Positions 39,445-50,112 of a DNA stretch of 64,000 bases are shown here, in pieces. Location: assembly GCA_036924085.1 (NCBI GenBank), contig JAVGWX010000005.1, forward strand, positions 75,736,547 to 75,800,546, written 5' to 3'. The first letter of the stretch is position 1. Each line of letters opens with the position of its first letter. The DNA comes from Ariolimax columbianus (Eukaryota > Mollusca > Gastropoda > Stylommatophora > Arionidae). The notes below the pieces were generated by a model, which had not been told where the DNA came from, did not search any database, and worked only from the letters and a program-made list of their open reading frames with translations. Position numbers and translations under genes: made by a program.

Positions 39445-39810
39445 GATATTTACGTCGGGTCACATCCATGTGTACCCTCAGAAATCATGGCAGGACATGC
39501 CCCGTAAAAGAGCGTTAGGGTCAACATATAGCCCTGCTTGACCCTATTTATGACAGGGAAGGCTGGAGGCAGTTTACCATTATTCAATACACGAGCCGAC
39601 ATGCCATCATGAATCTGACAGATAACTGTGATGAATCGTCCAGGGCAGGTATTATATGACGAAGGAATGCACATTTTTCTTTCATGTGTCATCTGTGTGG
39701 ACGTTGATATTTTCAATCCATGTCTCTGTGTTGTTTCTTTAACACTGTCAATCCATCTTATTATTAATATTCCTCGTGTTCTGAAGCTTTGATGTCTATT
39801 ATTGTACATT
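39445..39810 (-). pseudogene. Chimeric LINE fragment: C-terminal segment joined to RT segment
   Basis: A 119-codon minus-strand frame first reads RWIDSVKETTQRHGLKISTS then TQMTHERK, a LINE C-terminal signature. It then reads RFITVICQIHDGMSARVLNN and PAFPVINRVKQGYMLTLTLF, an RT palm region ('KFIxxxRQLHDGMxARV', 'VxNGVKQGCVLAPTLF') that normally lies upstream. The order is inverted relative to a normal element, so two fragments are fused. The conserved Cys of motif B is Tyr. Confidence 0.7.
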
Positions 39811-40609
39811 CGCTATGAAATGTAAAGTGAAATAAAAATGTAAAACACGTTAATGCAAAATACTCGTATTATAATGCGGAAACCACATAAAAGAAGTCGT
39901 GGCGCATTATACCATAATGTGAAGACCATTTTCTATGTACATCTTTTTGTAATGTGTTCGATTTGTCGATTGGTTCGAAGGTGAATGACTTTCCGATTTG
40001 TCTCTGTAAACACTTCGTACGAAGGTTTGATTTCACGAGCTTTTGTAGCCTCTCTTCAGTGTTCAGTTGATATTTGTATGGATGTCTCGTCTCGTATGAC
40101 GCTGCACCTTCACAAAGAGATGTGCGCCTAGTCCGGTGTAGTAGCTCCCCAAGTGCAGGCATCGCGCCAAAAGGATTTAATTAATGTACTGACTGACCTA
40201 GTGAGGGCAGACAGACTTGACGAAGAAGAGGGAAGTAAAAGAAATCAAATTGAAGGAAAAGAATGCGAAGAAATGTAATAACTTAAAAACAAGGAAATTG
40301 CACAGACAACACCTGGACTCAGAGATGTACTCGAAATGAAGAAACGATCAACCAACAATATTCGCACTGTCGATTGGTGGATCGCGTTTGTATACTTCAT
40401 GTCCCTGTTCACTTCAGCCGGAGTAAAGGGTACGCCTATTGTTAACCTCCTTTAGGAAGCTTGCACCAAAACAGGTTCGTGTAGCAATTTGTATTAGATG
40501 ATGACGTCTCTAGCCCCATGCACAACTCTCTTTAGTCAGCTGTGTTGATATGCATGACGGTACAGTAGTTCTATTCTAGCCTCTACAGACATGGATTCAG
40601 GGAACGTAC
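39811..40609. other. Unassigned non-coding stretch
   Basis: A 97-codon minus frame at 39869-40162 has no recognisable domain. Confidence 0.4.
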
Positions 40610-40647
<38 letters not shown>

Positions 40648-40674
40648 TGTGTGTGTGTGTGTGTGTGTGCATGC

Positions 40675-40705
<31 letters not shown>

Positions 40706-40712
40706 TGTATAT
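40610..40712. repeat. (GA)n then (GT)n microsatellites
   Basis: GAGAGA run at 40612-40642 and GTGTGT runs to about 40710. Confidence 0.93.
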
Positions 40713-41479
40713 GTGTTCACCCTGCTAGATATCGGTACATGAAAGTGGTTATAGAAAAAATAGATAATCCAACTTCAATTGTTCTAACAGAACAGACAAT
40801 CAATTAAAACAAACGACAAGCTCCTTAGCGAACAAAAAATATATTTATCAGCGACAAAGGACAACGTACGTGTGACCAATTTAAAAATCTGAAGATGAAT
40901 ATTTATGTAGTTATAGAAATATGGTTATGTTAAAACATAACATACCTCTGAAGTCGGAAGAAACACCATAACAGTATATATGTACTGAGATAATTATTTT
41001 ACAAGTTGAATTCTATCGTTTTTTGTAATTTAATTGGTTTCTTATACGTTTCCTACAAACTGTACAGTTAACAGACCAGTAACCTGAGCAGAGCTGCACC
41101 AAAACATGGAAACAAGCATATGGTATTGACTGGATACAGATCAAAGTATTACTCTCGGCAGGGCGTAACATGCCCTGCCCTGTGGGGAGAGCCCTAAACC
41201 GATTCAGAGTGGGAGTATACAGGTGTAGATTAAACTTTAAAATTAAAGGATCAGCGGTCGACGATGTCTTCTAAAGTGGAGACATCCAAGAACCCCCCCC
41301 CCCCCCCCCAACACCTGTATAACTGTCCAAGAATGCAATAACCATGTACAGGGGGGTTTCATGGGCGGCTAATGAAAAATACTTCCAAAGCAGCTGATTT
41401 CTAGTTCAATACTTGGTGAGATTGTAGGACACAGAAGGTAAGTATTTAATTTGATATGATTAAGGTGAATGAGGAGAAA
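40713..41479. other. Unassigned; poly(C) run
   Basis: C17 run at 41293-41309. No gene recognised. Confidence 0.45.
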
Positions 41480-41695
41480 GGGGGGGGGGGGGGAGGGGGT
41501 TGTGCATTGTGACTTAGGGAAGAAGAAGAAGATAAAGAAAAGGATAGGGAGAAAAAGAAGAACCAGAAAAAAATGAAAAAGAAGACAAAAAAAGAAGAAA
41601 CAGAAAAAGAAGATGAAAAATAAAATGGCAAAGAAAAAGAAGAAGAAAAACACCAAGAACAGAAGTGAAAAGGGATGAGAAAAAGATTAGGCGAG
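41480..41695. repeat. Poly(G) and purine-only low-complexity tract
   Basis: G14 at 41480-41493, then GAAGAAGAAAAAG-type purine sequence to about 41680. Confidence 0.9.
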
Positions 41696-42575
41696 AAAGT
41701 ATGTGAATGGTGTGATAGAGAAATTGAGAGAAAGTATGGGATGGTGAGAAAGTAAGGGGTGATGAGAAAGTAAGGGGGGGGGGGTGAGAAGGTAAGGGGG
41801 AGGGGGTGAGAAGGTAAGAGATGGCGAGAAAGTAAAAGGTGGCGAGAAAGTAACGGGGGGTGGGGGAATGAGAAAGAAAGGTGGGTAAGAAAGTAAGTCG
41901 GGGGAGGGGGGGTGGGTGAAAGTAAGGGATGGTGAGAAAGTAATTAGAAAGTAAGGGTGGTGAGAAAGTAAGGGGGAGGGTGATAAAGTAAGGGGGAGGG
42001 TGATAATGTAAGGGGGAGGGTGAGAAAGTAAGAGGTGGTGATAAAGTAAGGGGGAGGGTGAGAAAGTAAGGGGGAGGGTGATAAAGTAAGGGGGAGGGTG
42101 ATAAAGTAAGGGGGAGGGTGAGAAAGTAAGGGGAGGGTGAGAAAGTAAGGGGGAGGGTGAGAAAGTAAGGGGGAGGGTGAGAAAGTAAGGGGGAGGGTGA
42201 GAAAGTAAGAGGTGGTGATAAAGTAAGGGGGAGGGTGAGAAAGTAAGGGGGAGGGTGAGAAAGTAAGGGGGAGGGTGAGAAAGTAAGGGGGAGGGTGAGA
42301 AAGTAAGGGGTGGTGATAAAGTAAGGGGGAGGGTGAGAAAGTAAGGGGGAGGGTGAGAAAGTAAGGGGGAGGGTGAGAAAGTAAGAGGTGGTGATAAAGT
42401 AAGGGGGAGGGTGAGAAAGTAAGGGGGAGGGTGAGAAAGTAAGAGGTGGTGATAAAGTAAGGGGGAGGGTGAGAAAGTAAGGGGGAGGGTGAGAAAGTAA
42501 GGGGGAGGGTGAGAAAGTAAGAGGTGGTGATAAAGTAAGGGGGAGGGTGAGAAAGTAAGGGGGAGACAAAGAGAT
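41696..42575. repeat. 20-bp G-rich minisatellite, about 44 units including degenerate edge
   Basis: The unit is GAGAAAGTAAGGGGGAGGGT, with a GATAAAGTAAG variant and a GAGGTGGT variant that recurs in blocks. The left part (41696-41990) is degenerate; 41990-42575 is regular. A 351-codon minus-strand proline/leucine-rich frame (LTFSPSPLLSHPPPYF) is a by-product of the repeat: three frames are open and no start context or domain supports it. Each unit carries G5 and G3 runs, so quadruplex formation is plausible. Confidence 0.94.
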
Positions 42576-43785
42576 AAAGTAAGTGAGATAGCAGCAATGG
42601 AAGGCAGGAAAGAGAGAGTGAGAAATAAATTAGGCGATTGACTGGAGAAAGCGGTGAGGGAGAGAGGGAGAGACACACAGAGAGAAAGAGATAATAGGCT
42701 GGGGCGAGAGAACGCAAGCGATGATGAGAAAGAACGAGATAACGATTAGTTGAAAAAGTGAGATGTGGGTGTGGGGGGGGGGGGGGGGGGTTAGGAAGTT
42801 AGGAGAGCTTTAGGAAAGAGGACTTTCAAGGCATTTGGTCTGAGACGCGGAGTGGAAAACAAAACATAACGTCAGTGTCAGGTAATACATTCTGATCAAG
42901 ACCCCCAACTCACGTCACCGCTGGTCTCCATGGACACAGGTTGTATCGCATTAGTTGAACTTAAGAGGTGAGGGATCGACTCTATTATTTCCGTTGTGGT
43001 GAGATCACGGACAGGTCTCGCATTGTACTTCTTCCAGTGGGATTCCGGTCCACTTATCAAGTCTGCCTCGCGATGAAAGCCACTGTTACCGTCTACCAAA
43101 GAACAGCGTCAAAAGTTGCCCCAATTCAGCACAAGCAACTTAAGCAGCGGCGACCACACAATTTGTTCAATACAAACTGATGTCAATAATCCCATCAACA
43201 AAGTGTCCTTAACGTCAAATCTTTGATTGGGCCAAAGAAAACACAAAATGCAGACTGATATAAGCTAATCCAAATATGCTACCAATTGTGTCACTGTTAA
43301 ATGAGAGCAAAAACAGTCGTTAATTGACGTATCCAGACAAATAGTCTTTATCTTGGACTTTGAAAATGAAAACAACTTCAATAAAAACAGTGAACAAAGT
43401 TAACCAAACATCAATAAAAGATCAATAGAAATCCTCAAGAAAATTAAAACCAATAAAAAACCACCAATTGAAGAGGAGATACGAAATCTTTGCTGAGATC
43501 AGCTATATAATTTTGATCAAGAATTGTTGTACACTTTACCAATTAATCAATCAATCAATTGATCAATCAGTCAATCAAGCAGCCAGTCAATCAAAACCTT
43601 ACAATTTCCTGCAGAACACTTAACTTTCACAAAAACAATATTGTTGCTTCCCATTTTGTATTTTGATTTCACATTAGAACTATCACATCATTCCCCTGTC
43701 TTTGTCCATGATGTTTTCCATTTTGAGATTGACGTCTTCTTTTATGGATTCCTCTTTGTCGTTCTTTAGCGGTTCTGAAATTAGT
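42576..43785. other. Unassigned; poly(G), solitary 37-bp unit, AATC microsatellite
   Basis: G18 at 42773-42790. A diverged single copy of the 38950 unit lies at 42870-42915. (AATC)-type repeats occur at 43540-43590. No gene seen. Confidence 0.5.
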
Positions 43786-44140
43786 TTGTAATAGCTTAGG
43801 TCTTAACAGCTTCTAGTCAAGATAGTCAGTTGTGTTCATTGTCTGGTTAGTCTGTAATAGCTTAGGTCTGAGCAGCTTCTAGTCACGAGAGTCTGTTGTG
43901 TTCCTTTTCTGAAGTTAGTCTGTAATAGCTTAGGTCTGAACAGCTTCTAGTCACGAGAGTCTGTTGTGCTCATTGTCTGAAGTTAGTCTGTAATAGCTTA
44001 GGTCTTATCAGCTCCTACTTACGAGATTCTGTTGTGCTCATTGTCTGAAGTTAGTCTGTAATAGCTTAGGTATGAACAGCTCCCAGTCACGAGAGTCTGC
44101 TGTGCTCATTTCTGAAGGTACTCCGCAATAGCTTAGGAAC
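43786..44140. repeat. 68-bp tandem repeat, about 5.3 copies
   Basis: CTGTAATAGCTTAGGTCTGA then ACAGCTTCTAGTCACGAGAG begins near 43786, 43852, 43920, 43988 and 44056, with a degenerate copy near 44122. Confidence 0.93.
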
Positions 44141-45084
44141 GACACACCGAAGTACTTGAGAGCCTGTAGTCCTAATGCCAATAACATAGTGACCACACCC
44201 TCAGTGTGGCATGCCCTTACACGGATGTTGCCACGAGACCTACAGTATCTCTCTCGATCTCTTGCTTTCGTTAACTTCCACCATGTTCCAGTCAGACTTA
44301 TGTCGATGTCTACATTTTGTATATATATTTATTTCTTCAACTCAGTTAAATGTTTTCGACTTTCTTGTTCTGTTTGTCTAGTCTGATCAAGGACAATTTA
44401 TGTCAGAATGTAGACTAACAGTTCAAAATTCTCGACTGCTTTTTCTGGTTGTCTTCTCTGTCAGTCGGGAAAATTTATGTCAGAAAGTAGACTAACATTT
44501 TTATTCGCATTGTATCCATCATAATAGGTAAAACTTGTTTCTTCTGTCCCAAATGTATACTATACACTATATATTTCCCAGTTCTTTCCATGTCTTTAAT
44601 TTTCTTTCGTCGGTCTATCCACCATTTTTATCGTGCTAACGTTTATTCTGGATCAAATTATCCCATTTGAGTCTCTGCTCCATTTTGCTTATCATTTCAG
44701 CTGTTACCAGTGGCTTCTTGTTTTCTGATGGCCACATACTCAGTATTATTTCTGACATTGTATTACAGACTCAACATAATTGACAAACATTCAGTTCCAC
44801 GTCCAGGACAAAGAAGAGCCTGATAAGTGACATGGCCGATCTCATATCATTTCAATGTACACAACGACAATAACGCCGACAAGAATAAGTTGGAAACTCC
44901 CTCCCTGAATTTCACACATTTATTTCTAATGGGGAGGTCAGGAAGCATGACAGAAGTCGCCATAAGTACATGAAAGAAGCAATTCATTCGGACCTTTCAA
45001 ATATAGTTACATACACCCAGTTGAGAGAGCAGGTAGACGAGCCATTTGGATGTCAATGTTCTAGCATCGAAGACATGTCTTGAT
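44141..45084. other. Unassigned non-coding stretch
   Basis: No gene or known repeat recognised. A ~25-bp block (ATTTATGTCAGAA + GTAGACTAACA) occurs twice near 44397 and 44470, with TCTGTCTGGT-like neighbours, probably an old duplication. Confidence 0.4.
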
Positions 45085-45087
45085 ATA

Positions 45088-45302
45088 TAAAAGTAAAGTA
45101 TCCCATAGCATTACTGCCGCAGGGATGTGAGGTGTTAGCAATCTCACATTTCAAAGGCTCGGCTATATGAGGGCGGTAGCCATCTCCTCTCCATCGCCGC
45201 TTTTACTTCCCGGACTGAATCGGTACCCATTTAAGACTGGGTCGACCTGGGAGCACTCAGATGCAAAGCCAGATCGCTAACCACATGCTCTACGCGGCAC
45301 CC
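45088..45302 (-). mobile_element. tRNA-derived SINE, minus strand
   Basis: Same family as 1098-1345, sharing CCCATAGCATTACTG, GGTGTTAGC, TCTCACATTTCAAAGGCT, GGCTATATGAGGGCGGTAGC. The tRNA-like head is at its right end, reading TGCCGCGTAGAGCATGTG on the minus strand. AAAGTAAAGTA at the left is its tail. Confidence 0.75.
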
Positions 45303-45639
45303 CAAATCATATTCATATACGGGACATGTATAGATCTATTTCTATCGTAGATAAAATAGAAACCTAGTCTGTGCAGAGCGTGGGGATGCTGTAAAACCAA
45401 CCAACCTTAAATCTACAGCCCTATAAGTCTTCGCGGAGGGGATGGGGGGGAAGGGGGCTAACTGATGGGAATAAATGCCGTGATATATGACAGTTAACGA
45501 CCAATTCAACGAGCATGAATAAGTGGTAATTTTAATAATTATAATAATAACACGCAACACGTCACCTACAAAAATGGTAACATAGTCAGACTTTGTGTTC
45601 TAATATTCGACCGGAAATGAATTTAACTTTCTACGCATG
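45303..45639. other. Unassigned; short ATAATA tract
   Basis: ATAATA repeats at 45535-45550. Nothing else recognised. Confidence 0.4.
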
Positions 45640-46105
45640 CACTACCTAACATGGACCAAGCAAAGACGCATTCCGTGCCGGTCTGTTGCACATTAACTTC
45701 TTGGGCAATGCTGTCTTCAATTTCAAGTGCCATTTTCAAATCGAAGGTCGGCTGCAATGGATCTCACACGTCCTGTGTCTCTTCCCTTGGGGGCGCTACC
45801 AGCCTAGTTTATCGCTGTCCATGTTTTGATGTTATCCTTCCATAGGCATCGCTGTTCAACTCTGTCACGTCTGCCTTCCGTATTCTGTCTAGTTTTTGTT
45901 TTCAGCAAGATGATATGTCTTTTGATGTGACCAAAATCATATTTGAACTGTCTAAATCTGTTATCATTTCTTTCAGTGAGATATGTCTTATTCTTCGATA
46001 TATCCACATTTCAAACCCATCAATTCGCTTCCCCAACCGTTCGTTCAGTAAATTGGTTTTTACATTGTTACTGATCCTCGAGTTAATTTTCAAGCTCCAT
46101 TAAGA
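45640..46105 (-). pseudogene. LINE C-terminal fragment, minus strand
   Basis: On the minus strand: VKTNLLNERLGKRIDGFEMW, IYRRIRHISLKEMI, then FGHIKRHIILLKTKTRQNTE, GRRDRVEQRCLWKDNIKTW and RVRSIAADLRF. 'RIDGFEMWIYRRI' and 'FGHIKRH' are signatures of RTE-type LINE C-termini. At least one frameshift is present. Confidence 0.8.
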
Positions 46106-46554
46106 CCATATCTGATTGAGATGCCATCATTTCTGTAAACTGCATTGTCTGTAACAAAGGCACAACACAGGTTATTCACAACCATCGGCATGATAATGTC
46201 CAAGACATATGAAGCAGTAACAAACAAAAATACACGTGGTGTTCACCAGTGCCTTTCCTGGACAAGGTCTGGGAAGAAGGACATCTAGCTGGCAACCGCT
46301 TTCTTCATAAGAAGACGATGAAGAAGTAACAGACATAAAAACGAGGACAAGTTTTGAAAAAAAAACAGCAAATGGGAGAATAAGAGACAGAAAAATTTAA
46401 AAAAAAAATAATTAACATTTAAGGAAAAAAAAAATGTGAATTGGTTTAAAAAAAGTATATTAGTTCTGTTAGTGAAAACCCTTTGTTTTAAAACTGTGTA
46501 ATTGTTCTTTTAAAGAAAACATAATTAATTCTGTGATAGCCTAACGTCCTTGTA

Positions 46555-46800
46555 CTGGTTTATAAGATAGCAGAGTCTGTATACAACCAGTTTCATTTAC
46601 ATTTCCTTGCTCTTAAAGATATGCCCATACAATCTATTTTTAAATGTATTAACTGTCCCTGCCTCCACTACTTCCGGTGGCAATGCATTAAAAGCATTCA
46701 CCACTCTCTGACTATAAAAAAATATTTACTAATATCTAATCTGGACTTTTCTTTAGTTAATTTGAAGCTATGCCCTTTTGTTCATGTAGGTGGTTGAATT
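46555..46800 (-). pseudogene. LINE C-terminal/3' fragment (CR1/Jockey-like), minus strand
   Basis: The minus strand reads TKGHSFKLTKEKSRLDISKY, FFIVRE, then NAFNALPPEVVEAGTVNTFK and NRL. This matches the closing segment of CR1/Jockey-type ORF2 ('TRGHxxKLxxxxxRxxxRKYFFSxRVVxxWNxLPxEVVxAxxVNxFKxRLD'). No start codon is present. The 3' untranslated part (46555-46600) recurs at 25745. Confidence 0.8.
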
Positions 46801-46989
46801 TTGAGAAGAATTGTTATAGTCTAATTTATCTTTCCTTTGATTGTTAGTGAAAACCGTTTTTCTGAGAACTGTGTACATCTTAGTTCTTAGTCGACCTGTA
46901 CTTCTACTGGTCCCAGTTCTGGTACTAGCTGGATGTAGTCAGGAGAAAGATTTCCTGCTTAGCGGGCTAGGCTCGAGCAGCTTAATACT

Positions 46990-47130
46990 CCACTGTGTTG
47001 GGACAATCGCTTAGGGAGGGCGGTTAACTGATGTGCGAATTCATCGCAATAGAGTCAAACACTAGAGAAAAATAGACCCGCAGTTGTTAGGCGCCATCTA
47101 TGCTGCTCTAAGCAAACCACCTAACTATGG
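46990..47130. mobile_element. Dispersed repeat related to 25780-25892
   Basis: Shares AGACCCGCAGTTGTTAGGCG and CCATCTATGCTGCTCT with the 25.8-kb copy, plus the AAACCACCT end. Confidence 0.6.
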
Positions 47131-48030
47131 TCAGTGTTATACCATGTCACACAGTTAGTCACCTCTTACGACATGCTCTCTGTGAGAAAGTGTGCTATTC
47201 TTGTTCTTGTCACACACAAAGACCCCGGCAAACCACTCGGGTACTAGCTCTTTTAAAGCGAACACTTTTATTTATGTTAGTGGAAACCCCTTGTCTGAGA
47301 ACTTTGTAATTGTGCTTTTAAAGAAAACATTATTTTTTCTGTTAATGAAAACGGTACCAAAGATACAGCAAAGTGAATGAGCAGACACACGCTACATAGC
47401 TGTCTGCTTGTATCAGGGTCAGCGAACCAGAGCTGATCAAGACACTATTCTGTCTGCAAACAGCGGCCTTGAAAGTAATCTGCATTAGTGTGGTCTGGCT
47501 AAGAGAAGAGCAGTCTTAGTGGTGAAAGGAAACTTGAATCCTAAAAAATACAGATGAAATCGGATGTGTCGATGGAATGAAGAAGATATAGCAACCCCTG
47601 CTGTAAACTACGACACATCATTGACAACGCTTTTTACAGGATGAACGCCGAAGAAAAAAGTAGAAGTAAGTGAACAATCTATTTCTGAGACCTGAGAGCG
47701 AGTTCTTCTAGTGAACACTATATTTTGTTGTAATTAAAATATATGATTGTTTTAGTGAATTAAAAAGTGTGAATTTTGTTGGTGAACTAAGCCTATTAGT
47801 TGTGTTAGTGTATTTAACCTTTGCATTATGTTAGTGAAATGTGTTAGTTCATAACAGGAATAACATTACTTCTTTGATAACAAAAATTTTTAAAGATATT
47901 TTTGTTTAAAACGGGTAATTCTGATAACAAACGCAGGCTTATAGTCCTTACAGTGAAAATGATTAGTTCCTTAAGTGAAAATATTCTAAATATCACCACA
48001 AACCAGACAAATACTTCTGAATACACAGTT

Positions 48031-48479
48031 CTAGGATTCTGATTCAGCCAACGTTGTGTTATTAAGAATCCAGCTCACTAAATTGATGAGACTGAAAGAG
48101 CGAGCTAGGCGCGTGCACAAACGTCCAACCCATAAAGGATACTCCCCATTTGGTGGAGCTGTACCCCCCCCCCCCCCCCCCCACATTCAATCTCACTGTC
48201 TGGAAACGGTTCCTGAAAATTCTGGAGCGAAGATAATTCAAATGTTTAACGGGAGGAGTCCGGAAACTGCTCAAACATATAAACAAAGGCAGGGTCACAA
48301 GGACGACTTCTGGATAGAAAGAAGGAATATTTGGAGGAGAGGATAATGGGTGGAAGAGGAACGAGGCGAGATGAGAAATAAGCAGAGGCTCAATTTGTCA
48401 TAATCTGTCTTCATGTTCTGATCGCAAGGAAAACACGTCATTCATTCCCTTATTCAGGTCTCAAATATCGGGTTCTGTT
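48031..48479. other. Unassigned; poly(C) run
   Basis: C19 run at 48164-48182. A 96-codon plus-strand frame here contains the poly(C) (polyproline) and no domain. Confidence 0.45.
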
Positions 48480-48795
48480 GCTATAGTTTTCGTTGTTGTT
48501 GTTGTTGTTGTTGAATGCCCAAAAATGAGTAAGATTATTCGTCTGTGCGCCCTGAAAGGACGTTAGGTGGTGCGTTGCAGTAGCTTTTCTACCATCCCGA
48601 ACGTGTTGATGAAAGTGGACCTGGGGTTGTCCAGGCGGTTGCGCTATACGTGGCTTCATCTGCGTGTCGCTCAATATTACGGGGATCACGTTGATCTCCC
48701 ACCTCGTCAGTCATGAAACACAGAGAACTGCGTGGACATGAGGTGGAGGGTCTTGGTCAGTATATTTTACCTGACCCTAACTAACATGTCCGCTC
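48480..48795 (+). mobile_element. SINE-like element with (TTG)n head
   Basis: Begins with a GTTGTTGTTGTT tract then GAATGCCCAAAAATGAGTAA. It shares ordered blocks with 52330 and 19460: CGTCTGTGCGCCCTGAAAGG, GGCTTCATCTGCGTG, ACGGGGATCACG, AGGGTCTTGGTCAGTATATT, TTACCTGACCCTAACTAACA. Confidence 0.75.
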
Positions 48796-49055
48796 CAGAC
48801 GTTTGTCACCTCTCCCAGTAGCATGCGTTCAAACTGTCTTGACTTTTGCTGGATGCAGAGTGTGTGGCCCCCAACAGTTGGACAGTATTATACCCTACCG
48901 AACTGTTCGTCGCAACCTAGGACACCATCTTCTTCTGCATGCGCATTCACGCGTACTCTTTAATACATATACAGAAAGCAGTGTTGTTATTAATATCAGC
49001 ATTAAGTTTGCCCAGGAACGATACTGGTGATGACCATATATACTTTCTATGTATC
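48796..49055. other. Unassigned non-coding stretch
   Basis: Nothing recognised. Confidence 0.4.
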
Positions 49056-49059
49056 TCGC

Positions 49060-49295
49060 CAGTAAGACACTCCGAACCAGTAAGACGCCCTGGGCCAGTA
49101 AGACACCCTGGGCTAGAAAAACACCCTGGACCAGTAAGAGACTCTAGGCCAGTAAAACACCATGGGCTAGAAAGACATCCTGAGCCAGTAAGACACCCTG
49201 GGCCAGTAAGACACCCTGGGCCAGTAAGACACCCTGGGCCAGTAAGACACCCTGGGCCAGTAAGACATCATGGGCCAGTAAGACACCCTGGACCT
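49060..49295. repeat. 18-bp minisatellite, about 13 copies
   Basis: The unit is CCAGTAAGACACCCTGGG. Open frames on both strands (PVRHPG; LAQGVL) reflect the 18-bp length. Confidence 0.94.
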
Positions 49296-49699
49296 GATGA
49301 TTGACAGTCACGTTATCAGTGCTAGAACCATATTCGTTGGTTTGCCACATCTTGAACTTGTTTAATTGACGGGTATATGACTTTTCTAGAAGGCTCCATT
49401 CTGAGCCTGAAGATGTGCCACCCGATCAGCTCTTTTGTGCTGGTAATAGGAATCACTTGGTGGTTGACTTGGATGCTCTGTTATCCACATGTTCATGTAT
49501 CTTTATCAGGTGAATCAGTTAAGATAGAAGTCCGCCTTCCATTGACAGCCTGCCTCTGTACTGCCAAGTATGCATATCTACAAATAAACATTTTTATTAC
49601 AAATAGACCAAAACTGAGGTCGTCACCTCATGACAGGGGTCCCATTCTTGTTTCCAATAAACATATAACCCTCCAAAAATATATTTGGGAAATTCAGTT
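49296..49699. other. Unassigned; 122-codon open frame without domain
   Basis: The plus frame at 49377-49745 includes a hydrophobic segment (FVLVIGITWWLTWMLC) that could be membrane-spanning. It runs into the next repeat array and has no recognisable homology, so I do not call it a gene. Confidence 0.3.
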
Positions 49700-50112
49700 T
49701 ACGGGGATAGGTGAGAAAGTTAAGGTTTTAATTATATTAAGGTAAGAAAGCTAAGGATTCAGTTATATAAAGGTAAGAACGTTTAGAATCCAGTTATATA
49801 CAGGAAAAAAGCCAAAGATTCATTTATATAATGGTAAGAAAGCTAAGAATTCAGATATATAAAGGTAAGAAAACTAATGATTCATTTATATAATAGTAAG
49901 AAAGCTAAGAATCAGATATATAAAGGTAAGAAAACTAAAGATTCATTGATATAATGGTAAGAAAGCTAATAATTCTGATATATAAAGGTAATAAAGCTAA
50001 AGATTCGTTGATATAATGGTTAGAAAGCTAAGAATTCAGATATATAAAGGTAAGAAACCTAATGATTCATTTATATAATGGTAAGAAAGCTAAGGATTCT
50101 GTTATATAAATA
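49700..50112. repeat. 31-bp AT-rich minisatellite, about 13 copies, partly dimeric
   Basis: The unit is AAGGTAAGAAAGCTAAGGAT + TCAGTTATATA. From about 49800 two types alternate: TTCATTTATATAATGG and TTCAGATATATAAAGG, giving a 62-bp higher-order unit. Confidence 0.9.

Larger units (their letters stand above)
46420..48030. repeat. Ancient degenerate repeat interrupted by TE insertions
   Basis: Blocks such as GTTAGTGAAAACCCTTTG, GAGAACTGTGTAATTGT and TTTTAAAGAAAACATAATT recur at 46440-46535, 46838-46885, 47245-47350 and, weakly, 47700-47970. The gaps hold a minus-strand LINE tail (46555-46800) and another dispersed repeat (46990-47130). I read this as one old array split by later insertions. 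Confidence 0.5.

Noticed and set aside
41514..42717. Proline/leucine-rich minus-strand frames of up to 351 codons
   Set aside because: Three overlapping frames are open over the same 20-bp satellite. Composition follows the repeat, so these are by-products.
49377..49745. 122-codon frame with a hydrophobic helix
   Set aside because: It runs into a minisatellite and has no recognisable domain.
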